The position numbers and the translations under genes are program-made. The notes under the pieces are model-generated. The model saw nothing but the letters and a program-made list of their open reading frames with translations. It did not search any database and had not been told where the DNA came from. 64,000 nt of DNA, taken from the NCBI RefSeq assembly GCF_005405185.1, contig NZ_BJDO01000004.1, forward strand, positions 1 through 64,000, written 5' to 3'. The first letter of the stretch is position 1. Each line of letters begins with the position of its first letter. The stretch is from Secundilactobacillus hailunensis (GTDB taxonomy: Bacteria; Bacillota; Bacilli; Lactobacillales; Lactobacillaceae). Below are positions 7,778-17,188 of this stretch, piece by piece.

Positions 7778-7824
7778 AAAGCGTCTGCAATTCGGTTGAT
7801 AATTCAGCGAATTGCAGACGCTTT
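7778..7824. terminator. Bidirectional terminator between recO and SSADH 1
   Basis: Perfect 17-bp stem AAAGCGTCTGCAATTCG and its complement, with a 13-nt loop. It has T residues on the right for recO and A residues on the left, which serve the convergent aldehyde dehydrogenase gene. Confidence 0.85.
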
Positions 7825-7851
7825 AGTGTTTATTCTTAGAAACTAATTAAC

Positions 7852-9318
7852 CTATTTAGCTTTTGATGTCTTTTTGGCTTTTGGTGCATCTTTAGCTGTT
7901 GGTACATCGCCGGCAACCAGGCCACCAGCAACGTTATCCAAGTTTGGCTTATCAGCCTTAACGATCAATTGTTCGTTAGTGAAGGCCATTTCACCCATAT
8001 GGCTCATTTCACGGCCGTAACCGGAGAGCTTAACACCACCAAATGGTAATTCTGGCAAGCTGGCCATGAAGTTGTTGACGTAGACCATCCCAGTTTCGAT
8101 TTGAGTAGCCACTTCGGCACCGTGGTTGGCATCTCCAGCAAAGAGGATACCGCCCAAGCCATAAGGGTTATCATTGGCCACTTCAACGGCTTCTTTTTCA
8201 GAATGAACTTTATAAACAGTTGCAACCGGACCGAACATTTCTTCAGAGTAAGCTGGATTGTTCTTGTCAATGTCCGTTAAAATGGTCGGCATGAAGAATT
8301 GACCAGGTAAGTCAATTGGTTTGTTACCATAAGCGACTTTAGCACCAGCAGCAATGGCAGCATCTACTTGTTTTTGAAGCTTATTCTTAGCTTTCTTGGA
8401 GTTCATTGGTGCTAGTGAAGTTGCCGGATCTAGTGGATCGCCAGGAACGACTTTGCTGAAGTTCTTTTTGAGGTCCTCAACAAATTGGTCGTAGACGTTA
8501 TCCATGACAATGAACCGCTTTGATGAAGTGCAGACTTGACCAGCATTGTAAAGTCGAGCCCGCCAAGCAACGTTGTTTACATCGTCCATGTTGGCATCGC
8601 CGAGAACAACAAATGGATCCATACCACCTAATTCCATCGTGTTCTTTTTGAGGCTTTTACCAGCGGCTGCGGCAACGGAAGTCCCACCACGTTCGGAACC
8701 GGTCAGTGCGACACCTTGAACCCGTGGGTCTTTAATCGCTTCGGTTACTTGATCATATGTCAAGAAGAGATTGACTAAAGAACCCTTAGGAGCGCCGGCT
8801 TCAGCGACAATGTCCGCAAACATTTTGGCACTAGTTGGTGTATTGGAAGCGTGCTTTAGGATCATTGGATTACCAACCATAAAGTTTGGTGCAAAGACCC
8901 GCATGATTTGGTAGTACGGGAAGTTCCATGGTTCTACCAGCACGACGATACCAGTTGGTGAATGGTGAACTTCAGCTGTACCAGTGGCGATTGTATCGAT
9001 TTTTTCAGGGGCGAGCATTTCTTCTCCATGATCAGCAAACCAGTCAGCAATCATGGCAACTAGTTCCACTTCACCTTTAGATTCGCTAAGTAACTTACCC
9101 ATGTCAATGGTGCAGGCCCGGGCTAGTTCATCAGAATGCTCGCGTAACTTGGCAGCCACGTTGTGGAGGATCTTTGCCCGTTCAGCGATTGGCTGTTGCC
9201 GGTTTTTCTTATAGCGTGCATGGCCGGTTGCTAAGGCAGCCTGTAGTTCTTTTTCTGTTGCATTCGGATACTCTTTGACAACCTTATTATTGTAAGGATT
9301 GATTGTTGCATAAGCCAT
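7852..9318 (-). CDS. gabD: NAD(P)-dependent succinate-semialdehyde dehydrogenase, copy 1
   Basis: Aldehyde dehydrogenase superfamily enzyme that oxidises succinate semialdehyde or a related aldehyde to the acid. Catalytic residues are visible: Glu229 in NTMELGGMDPF and Cys263 in NAGQVCTSSKRF, plus the WNFPYYQ substrate-channel and GSERGG cofactor motifs. It is 488 aa because of a C-terminal Lys/Ala/Pro-rich tail (KDAPKAKKTSKAK) that is lacking in most family members and in the paralogue at 10464-11894. The two copies look about 85 percent identical by eye. A good cre site at 9432-9445 suggests CcpA control. The substrate is not certain from sequence. Confidence 0.88.
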   Translation of the reverse strand: MAYATINPYNNKVVKEYPNATEKELQAALATGHARYKKNRQQPIAERAKILHNVAAKLREHSDELARACTIDMGKLLSESKGEVELVAMIADWFADHGEEMLAPEKIDTIATGTAEVHHSPTGIVVLVEPWNFPYYQIMRVFAPNFMVGNPMILKHASNTPTSAKMFADIVAEAGAPKGSLVNLFLTYDQVTEAIKDPRVQGVALTGSERGGTSVAAAAGKSLKKNTMELGGMDPFVVLGDANMDDVNNVAWRARLYNAGQVCTSSKRFIVMDNVYDQFVEDLKKNFSKVVPGDPLDPATSLAPMNSKKAKNKLQKQVDAAIAAGAKVAYGNKPIDLPGQFFMPTILTDIDKNNPAYSEEMFGPVATVYKVHSEKEAVEVANDNPYGLGGILFAGDANHGAEVATQIETGMVYVNNFMASLPELPFGGVKLSGYGREMSHMGEMAFTNEQLIVKADKPNLDNVAGGLVAGDVPTAKDAPKAKKTSKAK

Positions 9319-9431
9319 AAATAATTTCTCCTTTTGGTTGGTAATAATTATAATAGATCAATTATTTAACCACTAACAGATGTCTGATACATCTTTGGTA
9401 CACCTTAACCGTAGTGCATTTTTAATATGTT

Positions 9432-9445
9432 TGCAAGCGCTTACG
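9432..9445. promoter_or_regulatory. cre site (CcpA operator) upstream of SSADH copy 1
   Basis: TGCAAGCGCTTACG closely fits the catabolite-responsive consensus TGWAARCGYTWWCW. It lies 114 bp upstream of the start of the minus-strand SSADH gene. No comparable site was seen upstream of copy 2. Confidence 0.6.
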
Positions 9446-9941
9446 TGTAAACTTCGCTTATAACTACAATGATTTTAAAAATACTATAATAGCGGGGACT
9501 TAATATATATTAAACGCTTTATTAATCATAGAATGTACATAGCTTATGATTAAATAAAGCTTATTTAAATATTATCAAAAATCTTATGTATTTATTAATT
9601 GGTATAGTTGATATTGAGTGGTTAGATAATTTTTCAATTTAAATCATTAGTCAATAGAAAATTCCGAAAGAGTCAGTAAATGGGATTATGACTTAATCCT
9701 ATATTGGTAAATATTTCAACTGAATTCTTAACTGAAGATGGTAAGAAAGGGGTTATTAGTTCAATACTTTAATATAGTCTAATCGCGCGCCAAAACTCAA
9801 ATTCCAGCCATTACCCCCGATAACTTTTAACCTTTAGTAGAATGATAGAAAAATATTCAGGATTCACTGAATGAAAGACTCCATATTGTTAGATAAATTG
9901 ACTTGTGAGTCTGTAACATAAGTTAAAAATCATGGTCTTCT

Positions 9942-9995
9942 AAAACAGAGTTTCAAGAAATCCAATCCGGATTTCTTGAAACTCTGTTTTTTTTG
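9942..9995 (+). terminator. Orphan strong terminator hairpin
   Basis: Perfect 22-bp stem (AAAACAGAGTTTCAAGAAAT... and complement), 5-nt loop AATCC, then eight T on the plus strand. No plus-strand gene precedes it within 2 kb, so it implies either an unannotated plus-strand RNA or a bidirectional stop for minus-strand transcripts coming from SSADH copy 2. Confidence 0.7.
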
Positions 9996-10077
9996 AAAGA
10001 ATCAAGGATTATCCCCTGAATTTCGTCATTTTTCGGTCAACATAACAGTTTTACCACTAGGCTACTTTAGTTCAGTA

Positions 10078-10372
10078 GACCGTTTGCGACAGCAACCCAA
10101 TCGTTACGTTGCTGAAAACATAGGATCTGAAATGCAGCGGAGTGAAACTGGCGAATCATGGTGAAGGTAGTTGTTAGTGAGCGTCTTTTGCTCACTTAAA
10201 ACTACGGGAGACGGCGGAAATCCTTTTCGGCGATTTTCCGAAAATAGTTCCAGAGCGACCCCACTATGAGTTGCCAGTTTCACGGAGCGGAATGAATCCT
10301 TATGTGCATTTCTGCAACATAGATTGATTGGGCTCCAGAAAACAGAGAACAGTATGTGAATCAACTAAGATA
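10078..10372. ncRNA. Structured element, candidate RNA or repeat of unknown family
   Basis: About 290 nt folds into nested pairings: outer CCCAATC with GATTGGG, a local hairpin CAGCAAC/GTTGCTG, a long-range 10-bp pair TGAAACTGGC with GCCAGTTTCA, an internal hairpin GTGAGC...GCTCAC flanked by GTAGTT/AACTAC, and a hairpin CGGAAATC/GATTTTCCG. Base composition differs from the AT-rich surroundings. It has no recognisable protein. It could be an intergenic repeat (MITE-like) or a noncoding RNA; the strand is unknown. Confidence 0.4.
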
Positions 10373-10463
10373 AAAACACTTCAAAAGATAAGACCGTCAA
10401 AAGTGAAATATGAAATCGAGGAAGCATTATATCACGACCTCGCTTCAATGCAGTTTTGATGCG

Positions 10464-11894
10464 TTACTTTTCTGGTGGAATGTCAGTTGCCACTAAACCA
10501 CCAGCAACGTTATCCAAGTTCGGCTTTTCAGTTTTTACGATGAGTTGCTCATTAGTGAAGGCCATTTCACCGATATGGCTCATTTCACGGCCATAACCGG
10601 ATAATTTGACCCCGCCGAATGGTAATTCTGGTAAGGTCACCATGAAATTGTTAACGAAGACCATCCCAGTTTCGATTTGAGCGGCTACTTCGGCTCCGTG
10701 GTCGGCATCACCAGCAAAGACGATGCCACCTAAACCATAAGGGTTATCATTTGCCAGTTCAATGGCTTCTTCTTCAGAGTGAACTTTGTAAACGGCAGCA
10801 ATTGGACCAAACATTTCTTCTGAGTAAGCCGGATTGTCCTTGTCAATGTCCGTTAAAATGGTCGGCTTGAAGAATTGACCTGGCAAATCAATAGGTTCGT
10901 TGCCATAAACCACTTTAGCACCAGCAGCAATCGCGTCGTCTAATTGTTTCTGTAATTTGTCCTTGGATTTTTTGGTGTTCATGGGTGCCAGTGAGGTACT
11001 AGGATCCAACGGGTCACCAGGGACAACCTGACTGAACTTTTCCTTCAAACTATCCACAAATTCATCGTAGACGTTATCCATGACGATAAATCGCTTGGAT
11101 GAGGTACATACTTGACCGGTGTTATAGAGTCGTGCTCGCCATGCGATATCCGCTACGTCATCCATATTGGCATCGCCTAGCACGATGAACGGGTCCATCC
11201 CACCAAGTTCCATGGTGTTTTTCTTCAAATTCTTGCCAGCTGCTTGCGCAACCGCAGTCCCACCACGTTCGGAACCGGTCAGCGCCACGCCTTGAACCCG
11301 TGGGTCTTCGATTGCTTCAGTAACTTGGTCATATGACAGAAAGAGGTTCACTAATGACCCAGCTGGGGCACCCGCTTCGGCTACTACGTCCGCAAACATT
11401 TTGGCACTCGTTGGGGTGTTAGCAGCGTGCTTTAAGATCATTGGGTTGCCAACGATAAAGTTTGGTGCGAAGACCCGCATGATTTGATAATAAGGGAAGT
11501 TCCACGGTTCTACCATCATCACGATACCGGTTGCTGAATGACGAATCTCAGCCGAGCCAGTCGCAATCGTATCTACCTTTTCAGGTGTCAGAATCTCTTC
11601 ACCGTGATCAGCGAACCAGTCAGCGATGATGGCGACCAGTTCAACTTCACCTTCGGATTCTCGCAGCAGCTTACCCATGTCAATGGTGCAGGCCCGGGCC
11701 AGTTCAGCGGAATGTTCGCGTAACTTGGCAGCTACATTGTGGAGAATCTTTGCCCGTTCAGCGATTGGTTGTTGCCGGTTTTGCTTATAGAGTGCGTGAC
11801 CAGTTGCTAAGGTCGTCTGTAATTCTTCATCAGTTGTAAAAGGATATTCTTTGACCACTTCATTATTGTAGGGATTGATCGTTGCATAAGCCAT
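10464..11894 (-). CDS. gabD: NAD(P)-dependent succinate-semialdehyde dehydrogenase, copy 2
   Basis: Close paralogue of the gene at 7852-9318, 476 aa, with the same catalytic Glu229 and Cys263 and the same motifs WNFPYYQ, GSERGG and NTGQVCTSSKRF. Differences cluster in surface positions, and the Lys-rich tail of copy 1 is missing; it stops soon after NVAGGLVATDIPPEK. The start ATG follows AAGGAGG. The two genes are in tandem on the minus strand but separated by 1.1 kb, so they are separately transcribed. An old duplication with divergent regulation is likely; whether substrates differ cannot be read from sequence. Confidence 0.87.
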   Translation of the reverse strand: MAYATINPYNNEVVKEYPFTTDEELQTTLATGHALYKQNRQQPIAERAKILHNVAAKLREHSAELARACTIDMGKLLRESEGEVELVAIIADWFADHGEEILTPEKVDTIATGSAEIRHSATGIVMMVEPWNFPYYQIMRVFAPNFIVGNPMILKHAANTPTSAKMFADVVAEAGAPAGSLVNLFLSYDQVTEAIEDPRVQGVALTGSERGGTAVAQAAGKNLKKNTMELGGMDPFIVLGDANMDDVADIAWRARLYNTGQVCTSSKRFIVMDNVYDEFVDSLKEKFSQVVPGDPLDPSTSLAPMNTKKSKDKLQKQLDDAIAAGAKVVYGNEPIDLPGQFFKPTILTDIDKDNPAYSEEMFGPIAAVYKVHSEEEAIELANDNPYGLGGIVFAGDADHGAEVAAQIETGMVFVNNFMVTLPELPFGGVKLSGYGREMSHIGEMAFTNEQLIVKTEKPNLDNVAGGLVATDIPPEK

Positions 11895-12243
11895 GACGTA
11901 ATGCCTCCTTAAAGGTTGTAAAAAAGAATCATAAAATAATTGGTTAGCTAGGGTCTACATCTTGATACAGATTGAGAATAGCCTGTTTTGAATCCGGTTA
12001 CAACGCTTTAGCTTGTGATTTTAGATACAATAATGCTTTAATATCAACGTTTATATGAAATACGTTATTCACAATATAAGCTATGTAAACATAACAATTA
12101 ATCATAATAATTTATTTTACATCGTAAACTATATAATTGGTATAGCTTAAAATTATGACGGTATTTAGTGAGCTTTAACGCACCCTCAACTACGATTTAC
12201 AGGTATAATCAGCCTCATAAGAGTAGTTAAGGGGGCTGTTAAA
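11895..12243. other. Divergent intergenic region between SSADH 2 and MFS gene
   Basis: AT-rich, no gene. It carries the AAGGAGG of SSADH copy 2 on the left. On the right it has a TATAAT at 12204-12209 and an AAGGGGG ribosome site for the MFS gene. No clear -35 pairs with this -10, and I see no cre or obvious operator. Confidence 0.5.
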
Positions 12244-13653
12244 ATGAATGAGGCAGAGCCACGGCGGTGGTGGATCCTAATTTCAATTGGTATTTTCGCG
12301 TTTATGAGTAATTTGGATTCCAGTATTGTTAACATTGCCATGCCAATCATGGCTAAGCAGCTGGCGATTCCTATGAACCAGATTGAATGGGTGGTTTCGA
12401 TTTATCTGATCGTCGTCAGTGCGTTATTGCTATTTTTCGGTAAATTGGGTGATATGTACGGTAAAATTAAGATCTTTCGTATTGGTACCGCTATTTTCAT
12501 TATTGGTTCCTTCATTTCTGGTCTTCAATGGACTTTTGAATTTCTGATGCTAGGCCGGGTAATTCAAGGAATCGGTTCAGCGATGACTTTATCCAACACT
12601 TACGGCATTACTACCGCAACATTTAGTTTAAAGGAGCGTGGCAAGGCCATGGGGCTAATTGGTACTTTCGTATCCTTTGGTGCTGTTGCTGGACCGGGTG
12701 TTGGTGGGCTAATTCTGTCACATTTTAGTTGGGGCTACATTTTTTGGATCAATGTGCCATTAGGAATTTTTGCCATTATTCTGGGTCAAATCGTATTGCC
12801 CAAGTCCACACCTGAATCAGCAGATAAGAAAATCGACTGGTCTGGATCGGTTTCTTTTGCCCTGTTGATTATTAGTCTGTTTTTAGCCATTTTCTGGGGG
12901 CAAGAGGTGGGCTATTTCACTGTTGTTCCGGTGATTGGGTACGTAATTGCATTGATATCGATTTTCTGGTTTATCCGTGCGGAGCGCCGAAGTACTACCC
13001 CATTAATACCGTTGAGTATTTTTAAAATCAAACCGTTCTCCTATGGGATCGGTGCCGCGATTTTAATTTTCTTATCGAATTTTTTCACCGTTGTGCTCAT
13101 GCCATTTTACTTGGAAGACGCTCGACAGTTAAGTGCTGGCCAAGCAGGTTTACTCATGATCATCTTTCCAGTAGTTACGATGATTGCCGGACCGATTGGC
13201 GGGGTGTTAGCTGATCGCTTTAATCCTGCTAAGATTGTCACGCTGGGATTAAGCACCGTTGCGGTTTCACAGTTAGGGTACTGGTTTTTAGACCTTCATA
13301 GTTCCCTTTGGGTCTATGGTATCATTACCGTGATCATGGCCACTGGTACCGGTTTATTTCAGTCGCCTAACAGCGACATCGTGATGTCAGTGGTGGACAA
13401 AGACCAGCTCGGCAGTGCCGGCAGCATTAACGCACTGGCGCGAAATATTGGCATGGTGTCTGGTACCGCGCTATCCACCACGGTGTTGTTTAACGTCATG
13501 AGTATGCTTGCTCACACTAAAGTCACCACTTATTTACCCACTCAGCCGGGTTTGTTTATTTCGGGGATGCACGTGGCCTTTACCGCGTCATTTATTCTCA
13601 TCGTGATGGCCATCTGGCTGTCGTTAAAACAGGGCCAGGTGAACTTAAAATAA
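12244..13653 (+). CDS. MFS transporter, DHA2 (EmrB/QacA) drug-exporter family
   Basis: Proton-coupled multidrug-type exporter in the cytoplasmic membrane. About 14 hydrophobic helices fit the DHA2 family. Motif A GKLGDMYGKIKIFR follows TM2, and motif C GAVAGPGVGGLI lies in TM5. The N-terminus FMSNLDSSIVNIAMP with the conserved TM1 Asp (D1 motif) is typical of EmrB/QacA. 469 aa is at the short end. It is a single gene with a purine-rich ribosome site (AAGGGGG) and no adjacent regulator. The substrate is unknown. Confidence 0.88.
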   Translation: MNEAEPRRWWILISIGIFAFMSNLDSSIVNIAMPIMAKQLAIPMNQIEWVVSIYLIVVSALLLFFGKLGDMYGKIKIFRIGTAIFIIGSFISGLQWTFEFLMLGRVIQGIGSAMTLSNTYGITTATFSLKERGKAMGLIGTFVSFGAVAGPGVGGLILSHFSWGYIFWINVPLGIFAIILGQIVLPKSTPESADKKIDWSGSVSFALLIISLFLAIFWGQEVGYFTVVPVIGYVIALISIFWFIRAERRSTTPLIPLSIFKIKPFSYGIGAAILIFLSNFFTVVLMPFYLEDARQLSAGQAGLLMIIFPVVTMIAGPIGGVLADRFNPAKIVTLGLSTVAVSQLGYWFLDLHSSLWVYGIITVIMATGTGLFQSPNSDIVMSVVDKDQLGSAGSINALARNIGMVSGTALSTTVLFNVMSMLAHTKVTTYLPTQPGLFISGMHVAFTASFILIVMAIWLSLKQGQVNLK

Positions 13654-13666
13654 TTCGCAATTCGGT

Positions 13667-13695
13667 TTGACTTTTATTTTGCAGACGCTTAAACT
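13667..13695 (+). promoter_or_regulatory. Promoter of the glyQS T-box transcript
   Basis: TTGACT at 13667-13672, 17-bp spacer, TAAACT at 13690-13695. It is placed directly upstream of the T-box leader. Confidence 0.5.
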
Positions 13696-13701
13696 TATGG
13701 A

Positions 13702-13916
13702 GAATTGAATAGTGATTGGCGATGACAAAAGAGGGTTGGTTTAACGCGAGACAGCGACTTCGGGATAGGTGTGAGCCGGAGTGAGCGTGAATCAATTGGC
13801 ACTTTTAGAGCTGATGCAAACGAAGCTGCTGGGGTCACCCCAGAAGTAGGGTGGAACCGCGAAAATAACTTTCGTCCCTACGTAAGTCTATCAGACTACG
13901 TTGGGACGTTTTTTTG
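13702..13916 (+). promoter_or_regulatory. Glycine T-box leader of glyQS
   Basis: tRNA-sensing leader. The T-box AGGGTGGAACCGCG is at 13848-13861. Its UGGA bulge pairs with UCCA, which fits the U73 discriminator of Gram-positive tRNA-Gly. A GGC glycine codon at 13798-13800 lies in the predicted specifier loop near the base of stem I. The terminator stem CGTCCC...GGGACG plus T7 is at 13873-13915. Uncharged tRNA-Gly would stabilise the antiterminator and allow glyQS transcription. Confidence 0.92.
13873..13916 (+). terminator. T-box attenuator terminator
   Basis: CGTCCC, ACGTAAGTCT, short loop, AGACTACGT and GGGACG form a long imperfect stem followed by seven T. It competes with the antiterminator that contains the T-box sequence. 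Confidence 0.85.
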
Positions 13917-13964
13917 TGCCCTGAAATTTGGCATCGCCACCATATATTAGGAGGATATTGGTTT

Positions 13965-14888
13965 ATGACCAAGAAATTGTCAATGCAACAAATCATCTTA
14001 ACCTTGCAGCAATATTGGTCCGCGCAAGGCTGCATGCTGATGCAGGCTTATGATACGGAAAAAGGTGCCGGGACTATGAGTCCTTACACCTTCTTACGGG
14101 CAATCGGTCCAGAACCTTGGAACGCGGCTTACGTGGAACCATCTAGACGGCCAGCTGATGGCCGGTATGCTGAAAACCCTAACCGGTTATATCAACATCA
14201 TCAGTTCCAAGTGGTGATGAAGCCTTCACCAGAAAATATTCAAGACCTTTATTTGAACAGTCTCAAAGAATTGGGTATCGATCCCTTGGAACACGATATT
14301 CGCTTCGTTGAAGATAACTGGGAAAACCCATCGATGGGCTGTGCCGGTGTTGGTTGGGAAGTTTGGCTGGACGGGATGGAAGTTTCGCAATTTACCTACT
14401 TCCAAATCGTTGGTGGCCTGGAAGTGGATCCGGTTACATCAGAAATCACTTACGGTCTTGAACGACTAGCTTCTTATATTCAAGACGTTGACAGCGTCTT
14501 CGACCTGGAATGGGGCGATGGCGTGCTGTACGGTGATATTTTCCGGGAACCAGAAATCGAACATTCCACATACGGATTTGAGAAGTCGAATCAAAAGATG
14601 CTTATGCAGATGTTTGACGACTACGAAGAAGAAGCCAAGAAGCAGATTGCTAACGGTCTGGTTCACCCCGCTTACGACTACATTTTGAAGTGTTCGCACA
14701 CCTTTAACCTGTTAGATGCACGTGGTGCGGTCTCCGTTACTGAAAGAGCCGGCTACCTGTCTCGGATTCGGCGGATGGCACACAGTGTTGCCAGAGCCTT
14801 CGTTGCTAAACGAAAGGAATTTGGCTTCCCGTTGATCAAGGATGAGAAAAAGCGCCAAGCACTATTAAAAGACGGGGAGGACAAATAA
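13965..14888 (+). CDS. glyQ: Glycyl-tRNA synthetase alpha subunit
   Basis: Catalytic subunit of the heterotetrameric bacterial glycyl-tRNA synthetase. The sequence [18 protein letters not shown] followed by [20 protein letters not shown] is the classic GlyQ N-terminus, and [18 protein letters not shown] follows. 307 aa is typical. The start at 13965 is set by AGGAGGA ten bases upstream; an upstream in-frame ATG at 13914 lies inside the terminator and is rejected. It overlaps glyS by the junction TAATG. Confidence 0.97.
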   Translation: MTKKLSMQQIILTLQQYWSAQGCMLMQAYDTEKGAGTMSPYTFLRAIGPEPWNAAYVEPSRRPADGRYAENPNRLYQHHQFQVVMKPSPENIQDLYLNSLKELGIDPLEHDIRFVEDNWENPSMGCAGVGWEVWLDGMEVSQFTYFQIVGGLEVDPVTSEITYGLERLASYIQDVDSVFDLEWGDGVLYGDIFREPEIEHSTYGFEKSNQKMLMQMFDDYEEEAKKQIANGLVHPAYDYILKCSHTFNLLDARGAVSVTERAGYLSRIRRMAHSVARAFVAKRKEFGFPLIKDEKKRQALLKDGEDK

Positions 14889-16960
14889 TGGCACATACAT
14901 TTTTACTTGAAATTGGGTTGGAAGAAATGCCCGCTCACGTGGTCACACCTTCCATCAAACAATTAGTTCAAAAAACCAAGAAGTACCTCAAAGAACAACG
15001 AATCAGCTTCGATGATATTACGCCGTTTTCAACACCACGCCGATTAGCCATTCAAATCAGCGGCTTAGCTGACAAACAGCCAGATATCGATAAAGAAGTT
15101 AAGGGTCCAGCTAAGAAGATCGCCTTAGACAAAGACGGCAACTGGTCAAAAGCGGCTCAAGGCTTTACTCGTGGCCAAGGTGTCACCGTTGACGATATCA
15201 CCTTCAAAGAATTGAAGGGTACCGACTACGTTTACGTTGAAAAACACATTGCTGGCCAATCGGTTGAAACCGTTCTGGCTGGTTTGAAGGATGTCGTGAC
15301 CGGCATGACCTTCCCAACCATGATGAAGTGGGGCAGCTATCACTTTGAATATATCCGCCCAATCAAATGGCTGGTAGCTTTACTTGATGATAAGGTCATT
15401 CCGTTCCAGATCCTCGACATTAAGACTGATCGCCAGACACGTGGTCACCGGTTCTTAGGGAAGACGATCGTTTTGAAAAATGCTACCGACTACGAAGACG
15501 CATTGACCAAAGAATTCGTAGTTGCTGACGCTAAGAAGCGAAAAGCCGAGATCAAGACACAAATCGAACAGATTGCGTCAGATAATAACTGGGTCATTAA
15601 ATTAAATCCAGATCTGTTAGAAGAAGTCACCAATTTGGTTGAATGGCCAACCGCCTTTACTGGCAGCTTTGATGAAAAGTACCTGACCATTCCCGATGAA
15701 GTACTGATCACCTCGATGCGTGACCACCAACGGTTCTTCTACGTGCTGGATCAAGATGGCAAGTTGTTGCCGCACTTCGTCTCCGTTCGTAATGGGAATG
15801 CCGATCACATTCAAAACGTGGTTGCTGGTAACGAACGAGTATTAGCTGCTCGTTTGTCAGATGCCATGTTCTTCTACCAAGAAGACCAAAAATTGACCAT
15901 TGATGACTACGTTGAAAAATTAAAGTCAGTTAGTTTCCATGACAAGATCAGTACGATGTATGAAAAGATGCAACGGGTAGCAGTGATTGCAGCTAATTTG
16001 GGTCAGAAACTTGGCTTAACGGATGCTCAGATCAAAGATGTCGTTCGGGCTGCTCACATTTACAAATTTGATCTAGTGACCGGTATGGTCGGTGAATTTG
16101 CCGAACTGCAAGGAGTCATGGGTGAGAAGTACGCCTTATTAAATGGCGAAAACCCAGTGGTCGCCCAAGCCATTCGCGAACACTATATGCCGATTTCTGC
16201 TGATGGTGACCTGCCTGAATCAACGGTTGGTGCGGTATTGGCCATTGCTGACAAATTAGACAGTATCTTGACCTTCTTTGCTGCTGGCATGATTCCAAGC
16301 GGTTCTAACGACCCGTACGCTTTGCGTCGTCAAGCTACTGGGATCGTCCGGATCGTTCGGACCAACAAGTGGCATCTTGACCAAGATATGGTGGACGCTG
16401 CTATTGATGCTGAAACCAGTGCTAACGTGGCACCTGACCTGGACCAAAAGGCACAAGTCAAAGCCGTTGGCGGTTTCTTGAAGGATCGGATCAAAGTTAC
16501 CTTGCTTGGCGAAAAGGTGAAGCACGATGTTGTTGATGCCGTCATTGGCGGACCCAACACTGATCTATTGGATAACTTCACCATTGCACAAGTGCTGAGT
16601 GATCATCAAAACGATGATCACTTCAAGGGGACTATCGAAGCTTTAACGCGGGTCTTGCGAATTGCCCAGAAAGCTGACAAGAGTAAGGTGACTGCTGTAG
16701 ATACCAGTTTATTTGACAACGACAGTGAACCAAAGTTGAAAGCTGCAGTGGATAAGGTCGCTCAACAAGCATCAGAACTGGATATTCCAGCTTACTATGA
16801 TGCCTTAGCAGCCTTGAAACCAGTCATTAACGATTACTTTGATGCCACGATGGTCATGGCCAAGGATGAAAAGGTTAAAAACAACCGTCTCAGTCAGTTG
16901 AGCCAGTTATCTGACTTGATCTTGCGGATGGGTGATCTGAACCAATTGATCGTTAAATAG
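14888..16960 (+). CDS. glyS: Glycyl-tRNA synthetase beta subunit
   Basis: tRNA-binding and accessory subunit of GlyRS. The N-terminal LLEIGLEEMPAHVV, the central RPIKWLVALLDD and the HD-like GMVGEFAELQGVMGEKYA blocks are visible. The C-terminal part carries an anticodon-binding-type domain. 690 aa is normal. The ATG shares a base with the glyQ stop, giving strict translational coupling. Both genes are under the T-box. Confidence 0.97.
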   Translation: MAHTFLLEIGLEEMPAHVVTPSIKQLVQKTKKYLKEQRISFDDITPFSTPRRLAIQISGLADKQPDIDKEVKGPAKKIALDKDGNWSKAAQGFTRGQGVTVDDITFKELKGTDYVYVEKHIAGQSVETVLAGLKDVVTGMTFPTMMKWGSYHFEYIRPIKWLVALLDDKVIPFQILDIKTDRQTRGHRFLGKTIVLKNATDYEDALTKEFVVADAKKRKAEIKTQIEQIASDNNWVIKLNPDLLEEVTNLVEWPTAFTGSFDEKYLTIPDEVLITSMRDHQRFFYVLDQDGKLLPHFVSVRNGNADHIQNVVAGNERVLAARLSDAMFFYQEDQKLTIDDYVEKLKSVSFHDKISTMYEKMQRVAVIAANLGQKLGLTDAQIKDVVRAAHIYKFDLVTGMVGEFAELQGVMGEKYALLNGENPVVAQAIREHYMPISADGDLPESTVGAVLAIADKLDSILTFFAAGMIPSGSNDPYALRRQATGIVRIVRTNKWHLDQDMVDAAIDAETSANVAPDLDQKAQVKAVGGFLKDRIKVTLLGEKVKHDVVDAVIGGPNTDLLDNFTIAQVLSDHQNDDHFKGTIEALTRVLRIAQKADKSKVTAVDTSLFDNDSEPKLKAAVDKVAQQASELDIPAYYDALAALKPVINDYFDATMVMAKDEKVKNNRLSQLSQLSDLILRMGDLNQLIVK

Positions 16961-17041
16961 TTAGTTGTAATGTAATTAACGTTCATTAAGGGTGACCCAA
17001 TTTAATTTCTTGGTACTTAGCGGGCTAGTCTGCTGAGTTAC

Positions 17042-17140
17042 TCGACAATGATGTTAAAAGTGATATAATTAAGTTACGCTATTAATGAAACTGAAATCAA
17101 ATACCAGCTTGAGCGGCGGAGGCTCAGGCTGGTTTTTTGT
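17042..17140 (+). ncRNA. Candidate small RNA with its own promoter and terminator
   Basis: TCGACA at 17042-17047, 16-bp spacer and TATAAT at 17064-17069 predict a start near 17076. A strong terminator (ACCAGCTTGAGC, 7-nt loop, GCTCAGGCTGGT, T6) ends at about 17138. The resulting transcript would be only about 60-65 nt and contains no gene with a ribosome site. Alternatively the hairpin simply terminates glyQS and the promoter match is fortuitous. Confidence 0.4.
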
Positions 17141-17188
17141 GTTGATTAATGAAATTTGAGACTCAGAACGGTTAATCTTCAAAATGGG

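Larger units (their letters stand above)
9319..10463. other. 1.1-kb gene-free region between the two SSADH genes
   Basis: No credible coding region. The left half (9320-9940) is very AT-rich and holds the cre site and promoter sequence for SSADH copy 1. At 9942-9990 there is a 22-bp perfect hairpin. At 10080-10370 there is a more GC-rich, highly structured segment described separately. A minus-strand 86-codon open frame within it (10104-10364) shows no protein features and is judged spurious. Confidence 0.6.

Noticed and set aside
10104-10364. 86-codon minus-strand open frame in the structured element
   Set aside because: No ribosome site, no signal or domain, and the sequence is dominated by inverted repeats that constrain it as structure, not protein.
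13914-13964. Upstream ATG extension of glyQ
   Set aside because: It begins within the T-box terminator; the strong AGGAGGA points to 13965.
17092-17166. 24-codon open frame (MKLKSNTSLSGGGSGW...) over the terminator at 17.1 kb, superficially like a double-glycine leader peptide
   Set aside because: No ribosome site upstream, and most of the reading frame is the terminator hairpin and T-run.
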